From Rhodocyclaceae bacterium (GTDB lineage Bacteria > Pseudomonadota > Gammaproteobacteria > Burkholderiales > Rhodocyclaceae), in NCBI GenBank assembly GCA_030682175.1, contig JAUXOM010000125.1, forward strand, positions 1 to 42,205: a stretch of 42,205 nt of DNA, in the 5' to 3' direction. Position numbers and translations under genes: made by a program. The stretch's first letter is position 1; every line of letters begins with the position of its first letter. This document shows positions 31,029 through 39,315 of this stretch, piece by piece. Under the pieces are notes generated by a model. That model was not told the origin of the DNA and made no database searches. It saw nothing but the letters and a program-made list of their open reading frames with translations.

Positions 31029-31807
31029 TTAGTCGGCTCCTGTTGGGGAATGGTTTGGTTTGCGTCTGGCCCGGGACGCGCCCCGCGAAAAGGCACCCCC
31101 TTGAGCCAGAGCTTCAGTGCCTGCCAGTGGATGCGCGCCACGACGCCGAAAGTCAGCAGCGGCATGCGCAGAAACGCCAGCAGCAGGCGTCCGGAAGTTA
31201 TCGGCAGGGATTTGCCGGAAATGCTGGTGAGCAGCAGCGGCCCCTCGGCGTCGTCATAGTCGATGCATGCCCGCGGCACGGCGCGGTCGAGGAAAAAACG
31301 GAAACGGTAGCCGCCGGCCACCGCGCAGAAGGGCGAGACGTGGAAGCGTTTCTCGCTGCGCAGCACCTGGCCATCGGCCAGCGGGGCACCGTCGGGGTTG
31401 TGCAGCAGGTAGCTGTGGGTGCCGCCGAAGGTATTGTTGACCTCGGCCAGCACCGCGACCAGCGCACCGCTGCGATCGTGGCAGAACCAGAAACTGACGG
31501 GATTGAAAACAAAGCCGCAGACGCGCGGCATGGTCTGCAAGATGATCGTGCCGTCGTCGGGCAGGTCGCGTTCGCGCAGGCGGGCCTGAATCCATGGCAG
31601 TAGCGGACTGCCGTCACGCGCGCCGTGATCGCCGGTGCGGAAGCTCAGCAGGTTGGCGCGATCGACCGAGAAGATGCCGCGGCTGCAGCTCGCCAGCCCT
31701 TGCAGCGGCAAGCGCAGGCAGAACACCGGATAGACGAAGGCATGCGTCACCGGGCGCAGGCGCCGGTGCATGACATGGCCGACCAGCAGTTGCGCTTGTG
31801 TCTGCAT
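31025..31807 (-). CDS. DUF1365 family protein
   Basis: A 260-aa protein with the DUF1365 pattern: GHVMHRRLRPVTHAFVYPVF at the start, then LLSFRTGDHG, LLQ-like ILQTMPRVCGFVFNPVSFWF, AEVNNTFGGTHSYLL, KRFHVSPFCAV and the C-terminal ARIHWQALKLWLKGVPF. The family is almost always coded between an FAD oxidoreductase and a CFA-type methyltransferase, as here; its biochemical role is unknown. The conserved His and the NPVSF segment suggest an enzyme or lipid-binding function. It starts three bases after the oxidoreductase stop and overlaps the methyltransferase start. Confidence 0.9.
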   Translation of the reverse strand: MQTQAQLLVGHVMHRRLRPVTHAFVYPVFCLRLPLQGLASCSRGIFSVDRANLLSFRTGDHGARDGSPLLPWIQARLRERDLPDDGTIILQTMPRVCGFVFNPVSFWFCHDRSGALVAVLAEVNNTFGGTHSYLLHNPDGAPLADGQVLRSEKRFHVSPFCAVAGGYRFRFFLDRAVPRACIDYDDAEGPLLLTSISGKSLPITSGRLLLAFLRMPLLTFGVVARIHWQALKLWLKGVPFRGARPGPDANQTIPQQEPTK

Positions 31808-31810
31808 CGA

Positions 31811-33106
31811 TCAGGCTGCCACCGGAAGGCTGGCGCCCTGCCAGGGCGCCAGCACGCCCATCTGGTTGGCGACACGCAGCGCGGACAGCAGACCGTCTTC
31901 ATGGAAGCCATAACGGCTCCATGCGCCGGCCAGCCAGATGCCGCCCTCGCCCTGCACCTGCGGCAGGGTTTGCTGGGCCGCGATGGCGGCGCGGTCGAAG
32001 ATCGGATGCTCGTAGTCGAACTCGGCGATGACCTGTTGCGGATCGGGTTCGCGCGCCGGATTGAGCGTGACCATAAGGGGTGTCGCGAAGGGCAGCGGCT
32101 GCAGGCGGTTGATCAGGTACGACACGCCGACCGGCTGCGTGCCGGGCTCGCCGCTACCGGCGAGGTAGTTCCAGGCCGCCCAGAGCGTGCGGTTGCGCGG
32201 CAGCAGCGCCGTATCGGTATGCAGCAAGGCACGGTTCGGCTGGTAGCGCACCGCGGCCAGCACCCCACGTTGGGCCGGGCTGGCCGTGTCACCGAGTATC
32301 CGCAGCGACTGGTCGCTGTGGCAGGCCATCACGACCTGGTCGAAGCGCTCGGCGCCACCGGCATGCGACAGCGTCAATCCTTCCGCATCGCGCGTGACCG
32401 CAACAACGGGGCACGCCAGGCGCACATCATCCAGCTGTGCGGCGATGCGCCGGACGTACTCGCGGCCCCCGCCTTTAATCGTGCGCCACAGCGGCCGGTC
32501 GAAGACCTGCAGCAAGCCGTGGTTCTGGCAGAAGCGCACGAAGGTGGCCAGCGGCATGTCGAGCATCTGCCCGGTCGGACAGGACCAGATCGCCGCCGCC
32601 ATGGGCAGCAGATACCAGTCGGCAAAGGCGCTTGAATAGCGCCCGGCGACGAGGAAGTCGCGCAGCGTCCTGTCCGCGTCGGCGTGCTGTGCCAGCCATG
32701 CGGCGCTTTCGCGGTTGAAGCGCAGGATGTCGGAAAGCATGCGCCAGAACGGGCGCCGCAGCAGATTCTTCTTCTGCCCGAACACCGTCGCCAGGCTGCT
32801 GCCGGCCCACTCCAGGTCCGGATTCGCCAGGCTGACCGAGAAACTCATCTCGGTTTCGACGCTGCCCACACCCAACAGACTGAACATTGCCAGCAGGTTC
32901 GGATAGGTCTTTTCGTTGAACACGAGAAATCCGGTATCCACCGGGTGGGTCTTGCCTTCGAGCGTGACATCGACGGTATTGGTGTGACCACCAAGATATT
33001 CACCCGCCTCGAAAAGGCTGACTTCGTGGCTTCGGCTGAGCAGCCAGGCAGTCGACAGCCCTGCAATCCCGGCGCCGACAACGGCGATACGCTTTCCTGA
33101 CTTCAT
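31811..33106 (-). CDS. FAD-dependent oxidoreductase (amine-oxidase-type)
   Basis: A 431-aa flavoprotein. The dinucleotide-binding motif is VVGAGIAGLSTAWLL (9-23), followed by FEAGEYLGGHTNTVDV, DTGFLVFNEKTYPN, a middle helical part, and a C-terminal FAD motif GIWLAGAWSRYGFHEDGLLSAL. It belongs to the amine-oxidase/phytoene-desaturase superfamily and is the usual first gene of this operon. In Rhodobacter a related flavoprotein acts with a CFA-like enzyme in furan fatty acid synthesis; that parallel is inference. The start is the ATG at 33106 with a perfect AAGGAGGT site; the longer frame to 33340 would run over the regulator gene. Confidence 0.92.
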   Translation of the reverse strand: MKSGKRIAVVGAGIAGLSTAWLLSRSHEVSLFEAGEYLGGHTNTVDVTLEGKTHPVDTGFLVFNEKTYPNLLAMFSLLGVGSVETEMSFSVSLANPDLEWAGSSLATVFGQKKNLLRRPFWRMLSDILRFNRESAAWLAQHADADRTLRDFLVAGRYSSAFADWYLLPMAAAIWSCPTGQMLDMPLATFVRFCQNHGLLQVFDRPLWRTIKGGGREYVRRIAAQLDDVRLACPVVAVTRDAEGLTLSHAGGAERFDQVVMACHSDQSLRILGDTASPAQRGVLAAVRYQPNRALLHTDTALLPRNRTLWAAWNYLAGSGEPGTQPVGVSYLINRLQPLPFATPLMVTLNPAREPDPQQVIAEFDYEHPIFDRAAIAAQQTLPQVQGEGGIWLAGAWSRYGFHEDGLLSALRVANQMGVLAPWQGASLPVAA

Positions 33107-33121
33107 GTTTACCTCCTTAAA

Positions 33122-33197
33122 TTGTCCTGGACAAAACTGCAATCTGTTTGTACGATATCTACATGAATTGAATTTGTCAACACTTTGTCCAGGACAA
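33122..33197. promoter_or_regulatory. divergent, overlapping promoters with twin 13-bp operators
   Basis: Two perfect palindromes flank the shared promoter: TTGTCCTGGACAA (33122-33134) and TTGTCCAGGACAA (33185-33197). Leftward operon: -35 TTGACA (33175-33180), 17-base spacer, -10 TATCGT (33152-33157). Rightward regulator gene: -35 TGGACA (33128-33133, inside operator 1), 17-base spacer, -10 TACGAT (33151-33156). The two -10 boxes overlap on opposite strands. Operator 2 overlaps the ribosome site of the regulator gene, and operator 1 lies just upstream of the operon ribosome site. CarH/LitR binding at both sites is the inferred regulation, so expression should be lifted by light. Confidence 0.75.
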
Positions 33198-33198
33198 T

Positions 33199-34089
33199 AT
33201 GAACGCCATCCACTACAATATTTCTGCTGTCGAACGCGATACCGGGCTCTCGAAGGACGTGCTGCGCGTCTGGGAACGCCGCTACGGGTTTCCGCAACCG
33301 GAACGCGACAGCAATGGCGACCGCCTCTATCCGGCCGCACAGGTGGATCGCCTGCGCCTGATCAGACGACTTATGGATCAAGGACATAGGCCGGGCAGAT
33401 TGCTGGCGCTGAACGACGAAGAGCTCGCTACGCTGCATTCCAGCCACAAGACTGACAAGCCTGAAGAGTCGGCAACAATCGCCGACACCGAGCTCGGCGA
33501 GCTGCTTGAACCCATCCGCCGCCACCATGCCGCCGACTTTCTGATGGCAATGCAGCAACGCCTGGCGCGTCAGGGGATGCTATGTTTTGTCGAGGACACA
33601 ATCGCTCCGCTGACCGAGCTTGTCGGCATGGCCTGGGAAAGTGGCAAGATCGAAGTGTTCGAGGAACATCTCTACACAGAACTGACCAAGCGCCTGCTGC
33701 GTCAGGCGATCGCCACCCTGCCGGCACGACCGCAGGGACGCCGCATCCTGCTCACCACTGTGCCGGAAGAAAGGCACTCACTCGGTCTGCTGATGGTGGA
33801 GGCGGTCTTGAGCATCGAAGGCGCCCACTGCATCCCGCTCGGACCGCAGATGCCACTGATCGAGATCGCCAGGGCGGCTGCGGCACACCAGGCCGAGGTC
33901 GTCGCGCTGTCGTTTTCCTCGGCATTTCCGCAACGGCAGATTGCGGGACTGCTGCAGCAACTCGAAACCCTGCTGCCTGCGGGCGTCGAACTCTGGGCCG
34001 GCGGAGCCGGCATCGCCAAGCTGCCGGAAATCCCCGGCATTCATTTTTTCACCACACTAGCCACCGCGCGCCAGGCACTCGTCGCTTGA
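33199..34089 (+). CDS. MerR-family B12-dependent light regulator (CarH/LitR type)
   Basis: A 296-aa transcription regulator. The N-terminal MerR helix-turn-helix (YNISAVERDTGLSKDVLRVW and the following ERRYGFPQPERD) covers about 1-70. The central helical bundle carries W146-x9-E156-H157 (AWESGKIEVFEEHL), the exact Wx9EH motif of B12 photoreceptors. The C-terminal cobalamin domain has E191-R-H193-S-L-G, the ExHxxG motif with the lower-ligand His, followed by Rossmann-like VVALSFSSAF and LWAGGAG. By analogy with CarH, adenosylcobalamin-bound tetramers repress in the dark and fall apart in light. It is divergent from the lipid operon. An AGGA (33191-33194) close to the ATG serves as a ribosome site inside operator 2. 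Confidence 0.92.
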   Translation: MNAIHYNISAVERDTGLSKDVLRVWERRYGFPQPERDSNGDRLYPAAQVDRLRLIRRLMDQGHRPGRLLALNDEELATLHSSHKTDKPEESATIADTELGELLEPIRRHHAADFLMAMQQRLARQGMLCFVEDTIAPLTELVGMAWESGKIEVFEEHLYTELTKRLLRQAIATLPARPQGRRILLTTVPEERHSLGLLMVEAVLSIEGAHCIPLGPQMPLIEIARAAAAHQAEVVALSFSSAFPQRQIAGLLQQLETLLPAGVELWAGGAGIAKLPEIPGIHFFTTLATARQALVA

Positions 34090-34137
34090 TTCAAGCCAAT
34101 GCGGCGCCAGCTTCACCACCTATAATCCTAGAAAAAG

Positions 34138-34286
34138 AAGTTGACCACGGAGGGCACGGAGATCACGGAGCGAAAACAAGTCGTTACGGAAGCAATCGAC
34201 GTCATCCGTCGGGTGTGCCCGCATCTTGTCCGTTTGCGCCTTTTCTCCGTGATCTCCGTGATCTCCGTGTCCTCCGTGGTGTGAAC
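34138..34286. repeat. CACGGAG inverted-repeat element
   Basis: The left arm (34144-34170) consists of repeated CACGGAG units beginning ACCACGGAGG. The right arm (34245-34280) carries the complementary CTCCGTG units ending CCTCCGTGGT. About 75 bases of non-palindromic sequence lie between. The result is a MITE-like palindromic element between the light regulator and moaA. Similar CACGGAG arrays are known as intergenic repeats in many bacteria. It has no coding capacity. Confidence 0.65.
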
Positions 34287-34302
34287 TGAGGTTTTAAGGA
34301 TA

Positions 34303-35328
34303 ATGGCTCGCGTGAACACTCTGCCCCCCCTCCTCGACAAACTCGGCCGCCCGGTGCGCGACCTGCGCATCTCGGTCACCGACCGCTGCAACTTCCGCTG
34401 CGTGTATTGCATGCCGAAGACGGTGTTCGGCCGCGACTATCCGTTCATGCCACGTGCGGGGTTACTGTCCTTCGAGGAAATTGCCTGCGTGGCGAGGATT
34501 TTCGCGGCGCGCGGGGTGAAGAAGGTCCGCCTGACCGGTGGCGAGCCGCTGTTGCGGCATGGTGTCGACAAACTGATCGGCATGCTGGCGCTCATCCCGG
34601 ACCTCGAAATCACCCTGACCACCAATGGCTCGCTGCTGCCGCAGAAGTCGGCGCTGCTGCGGGCCGCCGGCCTCAAGCGCGTCACGGTGAGTCTCGATGC
34701 ACTGGACGATGCGGTTTTCAAGCGCATGAACGATGTCGACTTCCCGGTGGCTAAGGTGCTGGACGGCATCGCGGTGGCGGCTGCCGCCGGTCTGGGGCCG
34801 ATCAAGGTCAATATGGTGGTCAAGCGCGGCGCCAACGACCACGAAATTCTGGCCCTGGCGCGCCACTTCCGTGGCTCGGGACATATCCTGCGTTTCATCG
34901 AATACATGGACGTCGGCAGCAGCAACGGCTGGAAACTCGACGAGGTGGTGTCGTCCGCCGAAGTGGTGCGCCGCATCGACGCGGCGTTTCCGCTCGAACC
35001 CATCGACGCGAACTATCCCGGCGAAGTCGCCCAGCGCTGGCGCTACAAGGATGGCGCCGGCGAGATCGGCGTCATTTCGTCGGTGACGCGGGCGTTTTGC
35101 GACACCTGCACGCGCATCCGCCTGTCCACCGAGGGCAAGCTTTACACCTGCCTGTTCGCCCAGTCGGGCCACGACCTGCGCGAACTGATCCGCGCCGGCA
35201 AGAGCGATGCCGAACTGGATGCCGCCATCGCCGCCATCTGGCAGGCACGCGATGACCGCTATTCGCAACTGCGCATGGCGGCGACGCCGCATTTGCAGAA
35301 GATCGAGATGTCCTACATCGGTGGCTGA
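34303..35328 (+). CDS. moaA: GTP 3',8-cyclase
   Basis: A 341-aa radical-SAM enzyme for the first step of molybdenum cofactor synthesis. The N-terminal radical-SAM cluster is C29-x3-C33-x2-C36 ([12 protein letters not shown]), followed by [10 protein letters not shown]. The C-terminal 4Fe-4S site has [10 protein letters not shown] and YTCLFAQ, and the protein ends in the characteristic GG. Length and order are normal. An AAGGATA ribosome site precedes the ATG. It overlaps mobA by eight bases. The cofactor is needed by NasA at 19060. Confidence 0.96.
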   Translation: MARVNTLPPLLDKLGRPVRDLRISVTDRCNFRCVYCMPKTVFGRDYPFMPRAGLLSFEEIACVARIFAARGVKKVRLTGGEPLLRHGVDKLIGMLALIPDLEITLTTNGSLLPQKSALLRAAGLKRVTVSLDALDDAVFKRMNDVDFPVAKVLDGIAVAAAAGLGPIKVNMVVKRGANDHEILALARHFRGSGHILRFIEYMDVGSSNGWKLDEVVSSAEVVRRIDAAFPLEPIDANYPGEVAQRWRYKDGAGEIGVISSVTRAFCDTCTRIRLSTEGKLYTCLFAQSGHDLRELIRAGKSDAELDAAIAAIWQARDDRYSQLRMAATPHLQKIEMSYIGG

Positions 35329-35908
35329 TGCATTTGGCCGACAGGTTACGGGACTGATCCTCGCCGGTGGCGAAGGCCGGCGCATGGGCGGTGCCGACAA
35401 GGGCCTGCTGCCCTATCAGGGCCGCCCGCTGGTGGCGCATGTGCTGGCGCGGTTGGCGCCGCAGGTCGATGGCCTGTTGATCAGCGCCAATCGCAACCTG
35501 GACGCATATCGCGCCTTCGGCCATGCAGTGCTGCCCGATGCCACTGACGAGCGGCTGGGTCCCCTGGCTGGCCTGCAGGCGGGGCTTGCCGCCTGCCAAA
35601 CACCCTGGCTGGTGACCTCTCCCTGCGACTGCCCGGCTCTGCCCGTCGATCTGGTGGCGCGCCTGCTGGCAGCAGCTGAAACACAGGGTGCGGTGCTCGC
35701 AGTGGCGGCCACGGCCGACGGCCTGCAACCGGCTTTCCAACTCTGCCACCGCGACTTGCTGCCCCGGCTCGACGCCTACCTTGCCGCCGGTGGCCGCAAG
35801 CTGATTACCTGGTGCAAAGAGCAAGGTGCCATAGAGGTCGTCTTTCCCGACCCGGCAGCCTTCGCCAATCTGAATTCCCCCGCAGACCTGGCGGCAGCGG
35901 CGGGCTGA
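35321..35908 (+). CDS. mobA: molybdenum cofactor guanylyltransferase
   Basis: A 195-aa enzyme that attaches GMP to Mo-molybdopterin to form MGD. The nucleotide-binding loop [24 protein letters not shown] lies near the N-terminus (key residues LAGGxGRRMGGxDKG). It is followed by [27 protein letters not shown] (the usual metal-binding CDxP) and [14 protein letters not shown], then FANLNSPAD at the end. The start is a GTG at 35321 overlapping moaA; no in-frame ATG precedes the loop. The pairing with moaA suits supply of bis-MGD to the assimilatory nitrate reductase. Confidence 0.93.
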   Translation: MADAFGRQVTGLILAGGEGRRMGGADKGLLPYQGRPLVAHVLARLAPQVDGLLISANRNLDAYRAFGHAVLPDATDERLGPLAGLQAGLAACQTPWLVTSPCDCPALPVDLVARLLAAAETQGAVLAVAATADGLQPAFQLCHRDLLPRLDAYLAAGGRKLITWCKEQGAIEVVFPDPAAFANLNSPADLAAAAG

Positions 35909-35918
35909 GCGCCTGCCG

Positions 35919-37124
35919 TCAATTCACTGCCTGAGTTTGCGAACGTGGTATCGGGCGTTTCTGCCAGAGGGCCGACAGCCTGAGTTCGACATGGCGGTAA
36001 AACAGGATGGCCGCCAGATTGCTCGCCCCCCAGGCCACCACGATACCCAGAGCATTCAGCTGCGGGTTGTGCGGCGCCAGGTGATGGAAAACGGCGTTGA
36101 TCAGCAGACAAACCGGGAAATGCACCAGAAACAGGGCGTAGGAGGTACGGCCGAGGCTGGCCAGCACCGTGCTGCCATTATCCACGCTGCTCCGCATGTG
36201 CAGATGGGCCAGCCCCAGCGTGAGCGCGACGACCAGCGCCACTGCGATGCGCGGACGGAAATCGAAGATCAACGTTGCTACGCCGATCAGGGCAAGCAGC
36301 GACAGGAAACGATAGGGGCGCGCCGACTGTACCGCCCAACTGCTGCCGACGCCCAGCGCATAGGCACCGAAGAAATACAGTGCCGTGGCATCCCAGGCAT
36401 CGCGCTGGTTGAAGTAGAACAGTGAAACGAAGGCGACCATCAAGACTAGTGAAATGCCAATTAGTCCGTCACACCGGCGAAAGCCGGTGTCCATGTTGTT
36501 GAATTCCCTGGATTCCGGCTTCCGCCGGAATGACGAAACCGTAATGAGCCTGCGTTTCCTTGGCAGCGAGCCAACAAAGTCGGCTCTGGCGGTACGGCGT
36601 TGCAGCCGCCCCGCAATCCACAGCAGTCCCACAAGCAGCGCATACAACTGGAAATCGATGGCGATATACCAGACGCCCGCCGACAGCGCCTCGAAGTCGA
36701 ACAGGTCATGCAACAGGAACAGATGGGCGAAGAACTGCCAGAGGTCCGGGGCTGCGCCAATCGAGTCATGAACCATCAACTGCCGCGCCAGCGCCGCACT
36801 GACCATCGCCAGCAACAGCGCAACGGCATAGGGACCCACCAGCCGCAGGTAGCGCTGGGCAATCATGCGCAAAGGTGCTTTGTCGCGAGGCAGACCCTGT
36901 GGCGACAGGCTCTGGGCGGCAAGATAGCCAGCGACAGCAAGGAATGCGGCAACGGCATAACGGCCATATTCGGCCAGCCAACTCTGCCCTGTGCTCAGCA
37001 AGGGCGAAGCGGTTGCGGCGACGTCGCTCATCGGCCCGAACCAGGCCAGGTGATGCAGCACAATGAGTTGTGCGGCAACCGCCTTGATGGTGTCGATCAG
37101 CGGAATGCGGGAACAGTTATGCAC
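35919..37124 (-). CDS. acyltransferase family 3 membrane protein (OafA/YrhL-like), repeat-interrupted
   Basis: A 401-aa integral membrane acyltransferase with about ten hydrophobic segments. The family start (DTIKAVAAQLIVLHHLAWFG, with the conserved His pair) and VAAFLAVAGYLAAQSL are clear, as are YALFLVHFPV and FYRHVE near the end. It likely O-acetylates or acylates a surface glycan or lipid. Between two membrane segments (about residues 190-235) lies an insert made from a degenerate 23-bp repeat and a full 69-bp palindromic repeat, read in frame as RTARADFVGSLPRKRR and SFRRKPESREFNNMDTGFRR. Whether the protein stays active is unknown. The start is a GTG at 37124 overlapping the relA stop. 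Confidence 0.8.
   Translation of the reverse strand: MHNCSRIPLIDTIKAVAAQLIVLHHLAWFGPMSDVAATASPLLSTGQSWLAEYGRYAVAAFLAVAGYLAAQSLSPQGLPRDKAPLRMIAQRYLRLVGPYAVALLLAMVSAALARQLMVHDSIGAAPDLWQFFAHLFLLHDLFDFEALSAGVWYIAIDFQLYALLVGLLWIAGRLQRRTARADFVGSLPRKRRLITVSSFRRKPESREFNNMDTGFRRCDGLIGISLVLMVAFVSLFYFNQRDAWDATALYFFGAYALGVGSSWAVQSARPYRFLSLLALIGVATLIFDFRPRIAVALVVALTLGLAHLHMRSSVDNGSTVLASLGRTSYALFLVHFPVCLLINAVFHHLAPHNPQLNALGIVVAWGASNLAAILFYRHVELRLSALWQKRPIPRSQTQAVN
36467..36535 (+). repeat. 69-bp double-hairpin repeat, copy 3, inside the acyltransferase gene
   Basis: The same 69-bp architecture as the copies at 10088 and 11497. It lies antisense to the gene and keeps the reading frame open (69 is divisible by three). 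Confidence 0.9.
36577..36599 (+). repeat. 23-bp dispersed repeat, degenerate copy inside the acyltransferase gene
   Basis: Three mismatches to consensus but only one to the copy at 13048-13070 (shared GGTACGGCG). It lies 42 bases from the 69-bp repeat and is read antisense as RRTARADF. Confidence 0.6.
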
Positions 37125-39315
37125 GCTGCACGCGCGAAACCCCGGGGACTTCGCCCAGCACGGTGAGGATGCGCAGCAACTGGGCGGAACTGCCCAGTTC
37201 GACGGTAAATGCCATGCGCGCCACACCCACCTTGGACTGCGTCTTCACTGCCGTGACATTCACTTTTTCTTTCGACAGCACATCGGAAATATCGCGCAGC
37301 AGACCCTGCCGGTCTGTTGCTTCCACGTAAATATCGCAGGCGTAGATGCTCTCCTGCTTGCCGCCCCATTGCGCGTCGATGACACGTTCCGGATTGCGCG
37401 CAGCCATGTTGCGGAAATTCTGGCATTCGATGCGATGCACCGAAACGCCACGCCCGCGCGTGACAAAGCCGGCGATGGCGTCGGGCGGTACCGGCTTGCA
37501 GCAGCTGCCCAGTTGCGTCAGCAATTTGTCCATGCCGACCACCAGAATCTGGCCGCTGCTGCCGGGCTCTGCCTTGGCGACATGCGTCTGGATCTCGGGT
37601 TCGGGCTCGGTCGGTGCCGTTTCGCCGCGCAAGGCAATCTGGATCGCCCGCATGCCCACCTCGCCGCGCGCAGCGGCTAGGAACAAATCATTGGTGTGCT
37701 TGAAGCCGAGCTTGTGCGCCAGGTCTTCGTGATTGGCTTGCGCCGCGCCGTCCCGCTGCAATTCACGCAGCACGAAGGCGCGCCCTTCCGCCAGCATCTG
37801 CGCTTCCTGCTGGGCGGCAAACCAGGCCTTGACCTTGGTCCGGGCGCGCGAGGTCGCCAGATAACCCTGCGTCGCCGACAGCCAGTCGCGCGACGGCCCG
37901 CCGCTCTTGGCCACGGTGATCTCGACCTGCTGACCGCTTTGCAAGGGGGTGTTGAGCGGCACCAGATGGCCGTCGACCTTGGCACCGCGACAGCGGTGGC
38001 CCAGGTCGGTATGCACGCGATAGGCAAAATCCACCGGGGTTGCGCCCTTCGCCAGGTCGATGACGCGGCCCTGCGGCGTCATGACATAGATGGTGTCGTC
38101 GAGTGCGGCGCGCTTGAACTGCTCGACCCACACCGCCGAGTCAGTGATCTCGTCGCGCCACGACAGGAGTTGCCGCAGCCAGGCAATCTTGTCGTCATAC
38201 GCCGAATCGGCCTTGGCCGACGTACCGGTTTCCTTGTAGCGCCAGTGGGCCGCGACGCCCATCTCGGCGTGCTGGTGCATCTCCTGGGTGCGAATCTGCA
38301 CCTCGAGCGCCCGCCCCTCCTCGTCCATCACGGCGGTATGCAGGGAGCGGTAATGGTTGCCTTTCGGGTGCGAAATGTAATCGTCGAATTCGCCATGAAT
38401 CGGCTGCCATAGCGCATGCACGATGCCGAGTGCCGTGTAGCAGTCGCGCACCGAGTCGAGGATGATGCGCAGCGCCCGCACGTCATACACCTGATCGAAT
38501 TCAAGATGCTTCTGGCGCATCTTGTTCCAGATGCGGTAGATGTGCTTGGGCCGGCCCTGCACCTCGGCATGGGTGACGCCGGACTTCGCCAGTTCATCCT
38601 TCAGGCGGGCGATGGCGTCGGTAATGAAGGACTCGCGCTCCAGGCGCTTTTCGTCGAGCATCTTGGCGATGCGCTTGTAAGTGGCCGGATCGACAAAACG
38701 GAACGACAGGTCCTCGATCTCCCACTTGATCTGCCAGACGCCGAGGCGGTTGGCGAGCGGCGCATAGATCTGCTGGCTTTCGCGCGCGATGTCGGCGCGT
38801 TCCGGCGTGTCGTGGTCGGCATACCAGCGCAGCGTCTGCGTGCGCGAGGCCAGCCGCACCAGCACGACGCGGATGTCGGCGGCCAGCGCCATGAGCATCT
38901 TGCGCATGATTTCGGCTTGCGCCTGCACGCCCTGGGCACTTTGTGCCGTCGCCAGCGTCAATGGCCGCAGGTGCTTGAGGCGAGACAGCCGATCGACCAG
39001 ATCGGCTACCGCCCCACCCCAGCGAGCGGTCATGGTTTCGCGGGGATCTTCGAGATGGTCGGGCGCGGCAAACAACAAGGCGGCCACACGGCTGTCGAGG
39101 TCGAGATTGAGTGAGGCAAGAATCAATGTCGTCCCGAGCGCATGCCCGAACGCCGTCTCGCCAGTACCGATTATCGACTCGCCATAGACTTCGCGGGCAT
39201 AGCCGATCGCCTCAACCAAGCGATCAACGCCTTCATCGGCAAGCCCGGCGGCGAGGCGGTTCAGGGTGGCTTCATCGATACCCGAATCGGGCAGGGAGTG
39301 GACTACGGAAACCAT
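37117..39315 (-). CDS. relA: (p)ppGpp synthetase
   Basis: A 732-aa stringent-response enzyme. The N-terminal HD-hydrolase region is degenerate: where an active hydrolase has an HD pair, it reads LLFAAPDHLEDP, so hydrolase activity is not expected. The synthetase domain has YDVRALRIILDSVRDCY, the RelA-type acidic motif GEFDDYIS (about residue 308), HPKGNHYRSLHTAV and VQIRTQEMHQHAE. TGS (TPQGRVIDLAKGATPVDFAY), helical, zinc-finger-like CC (LGSCCKPVPPDAIAGFVTRG) and ACT domains follow. The order and length are typical for ribosome-associated RelA of beta/gammaproteobacteria. It is divergent from the Lon-related gene; the acyltransferase gene overlaps its stop. IGTGETA at residues 49-55 resembles the KVGAGETA repeat but is natural. 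Confidence 0.95.
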   Translation of the reverse strand: MVSVVHSLPDSGIDEATLNRLAAGLADEGVDRLVEAIGYAREVYGESIIGTGETAFGHALGTTLILASLNLDLDSRVAALLFAAPDHLEDPRETMTARWGGAVADLVDRLSRLKHLRPLTLATAQSAQGVQAQAEIMRKMLMALAADIRVVLVRLASRTQTLRWYADHDTPERADIARESQQIYAPLANRLGVWQIKWEIEDLSFRFVDPATYKRIAKMLDEKRLERESFITDAIARLKDELAKSGVTHAEVQGRPKHIYRIWNKMRQKHLEFDQVYDVRALRIILDSVRDCYTALGIVHALWQPIHGEFDDYISHPKGNHYRSLHTAVMDEEGRALEVQIRTQEMHQHAEMGVAAHWRYKETGTSAKADSAYDDKIAWLRQLLSWRDEITDSAVWVEQFKRAALDDTIYVMTPQGRVIDLAKGATPVDFAYRVHTDLGHRCRGAKVDGHLVPLNTPLQSGQQVEITVAKSGGPSRDWLSATQGYLATSRARTKVKAWFAAQQEAQMLAEGRAFVLRELQRDGAAQANHEDLAHKLGFKHTNDLFLAAARGEVGMRAIQIALRGETAPTEPEPEIQTHVAKAEPGSSGQILVVGMDKLLTQLGSCCKPVPPDAIAGFVTRGRGVSVHRIECQNFRNMAARNPERVIDAQWGGKQESIYACDIYVEATDRQGLLRDISDVLSKEKVNVTAVKTQSKVGVARMAFTVELGSSAQLLRILTVLGEVPGVSRVQRA

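Noticed and set aside
39152-39174. Possible 23-bp repeat copy in relA (IGTGETA)
   Set aside because: Four mismatches, and the peptide is natural in RelA relatives, so this is probably convergence and not a repeat copy.
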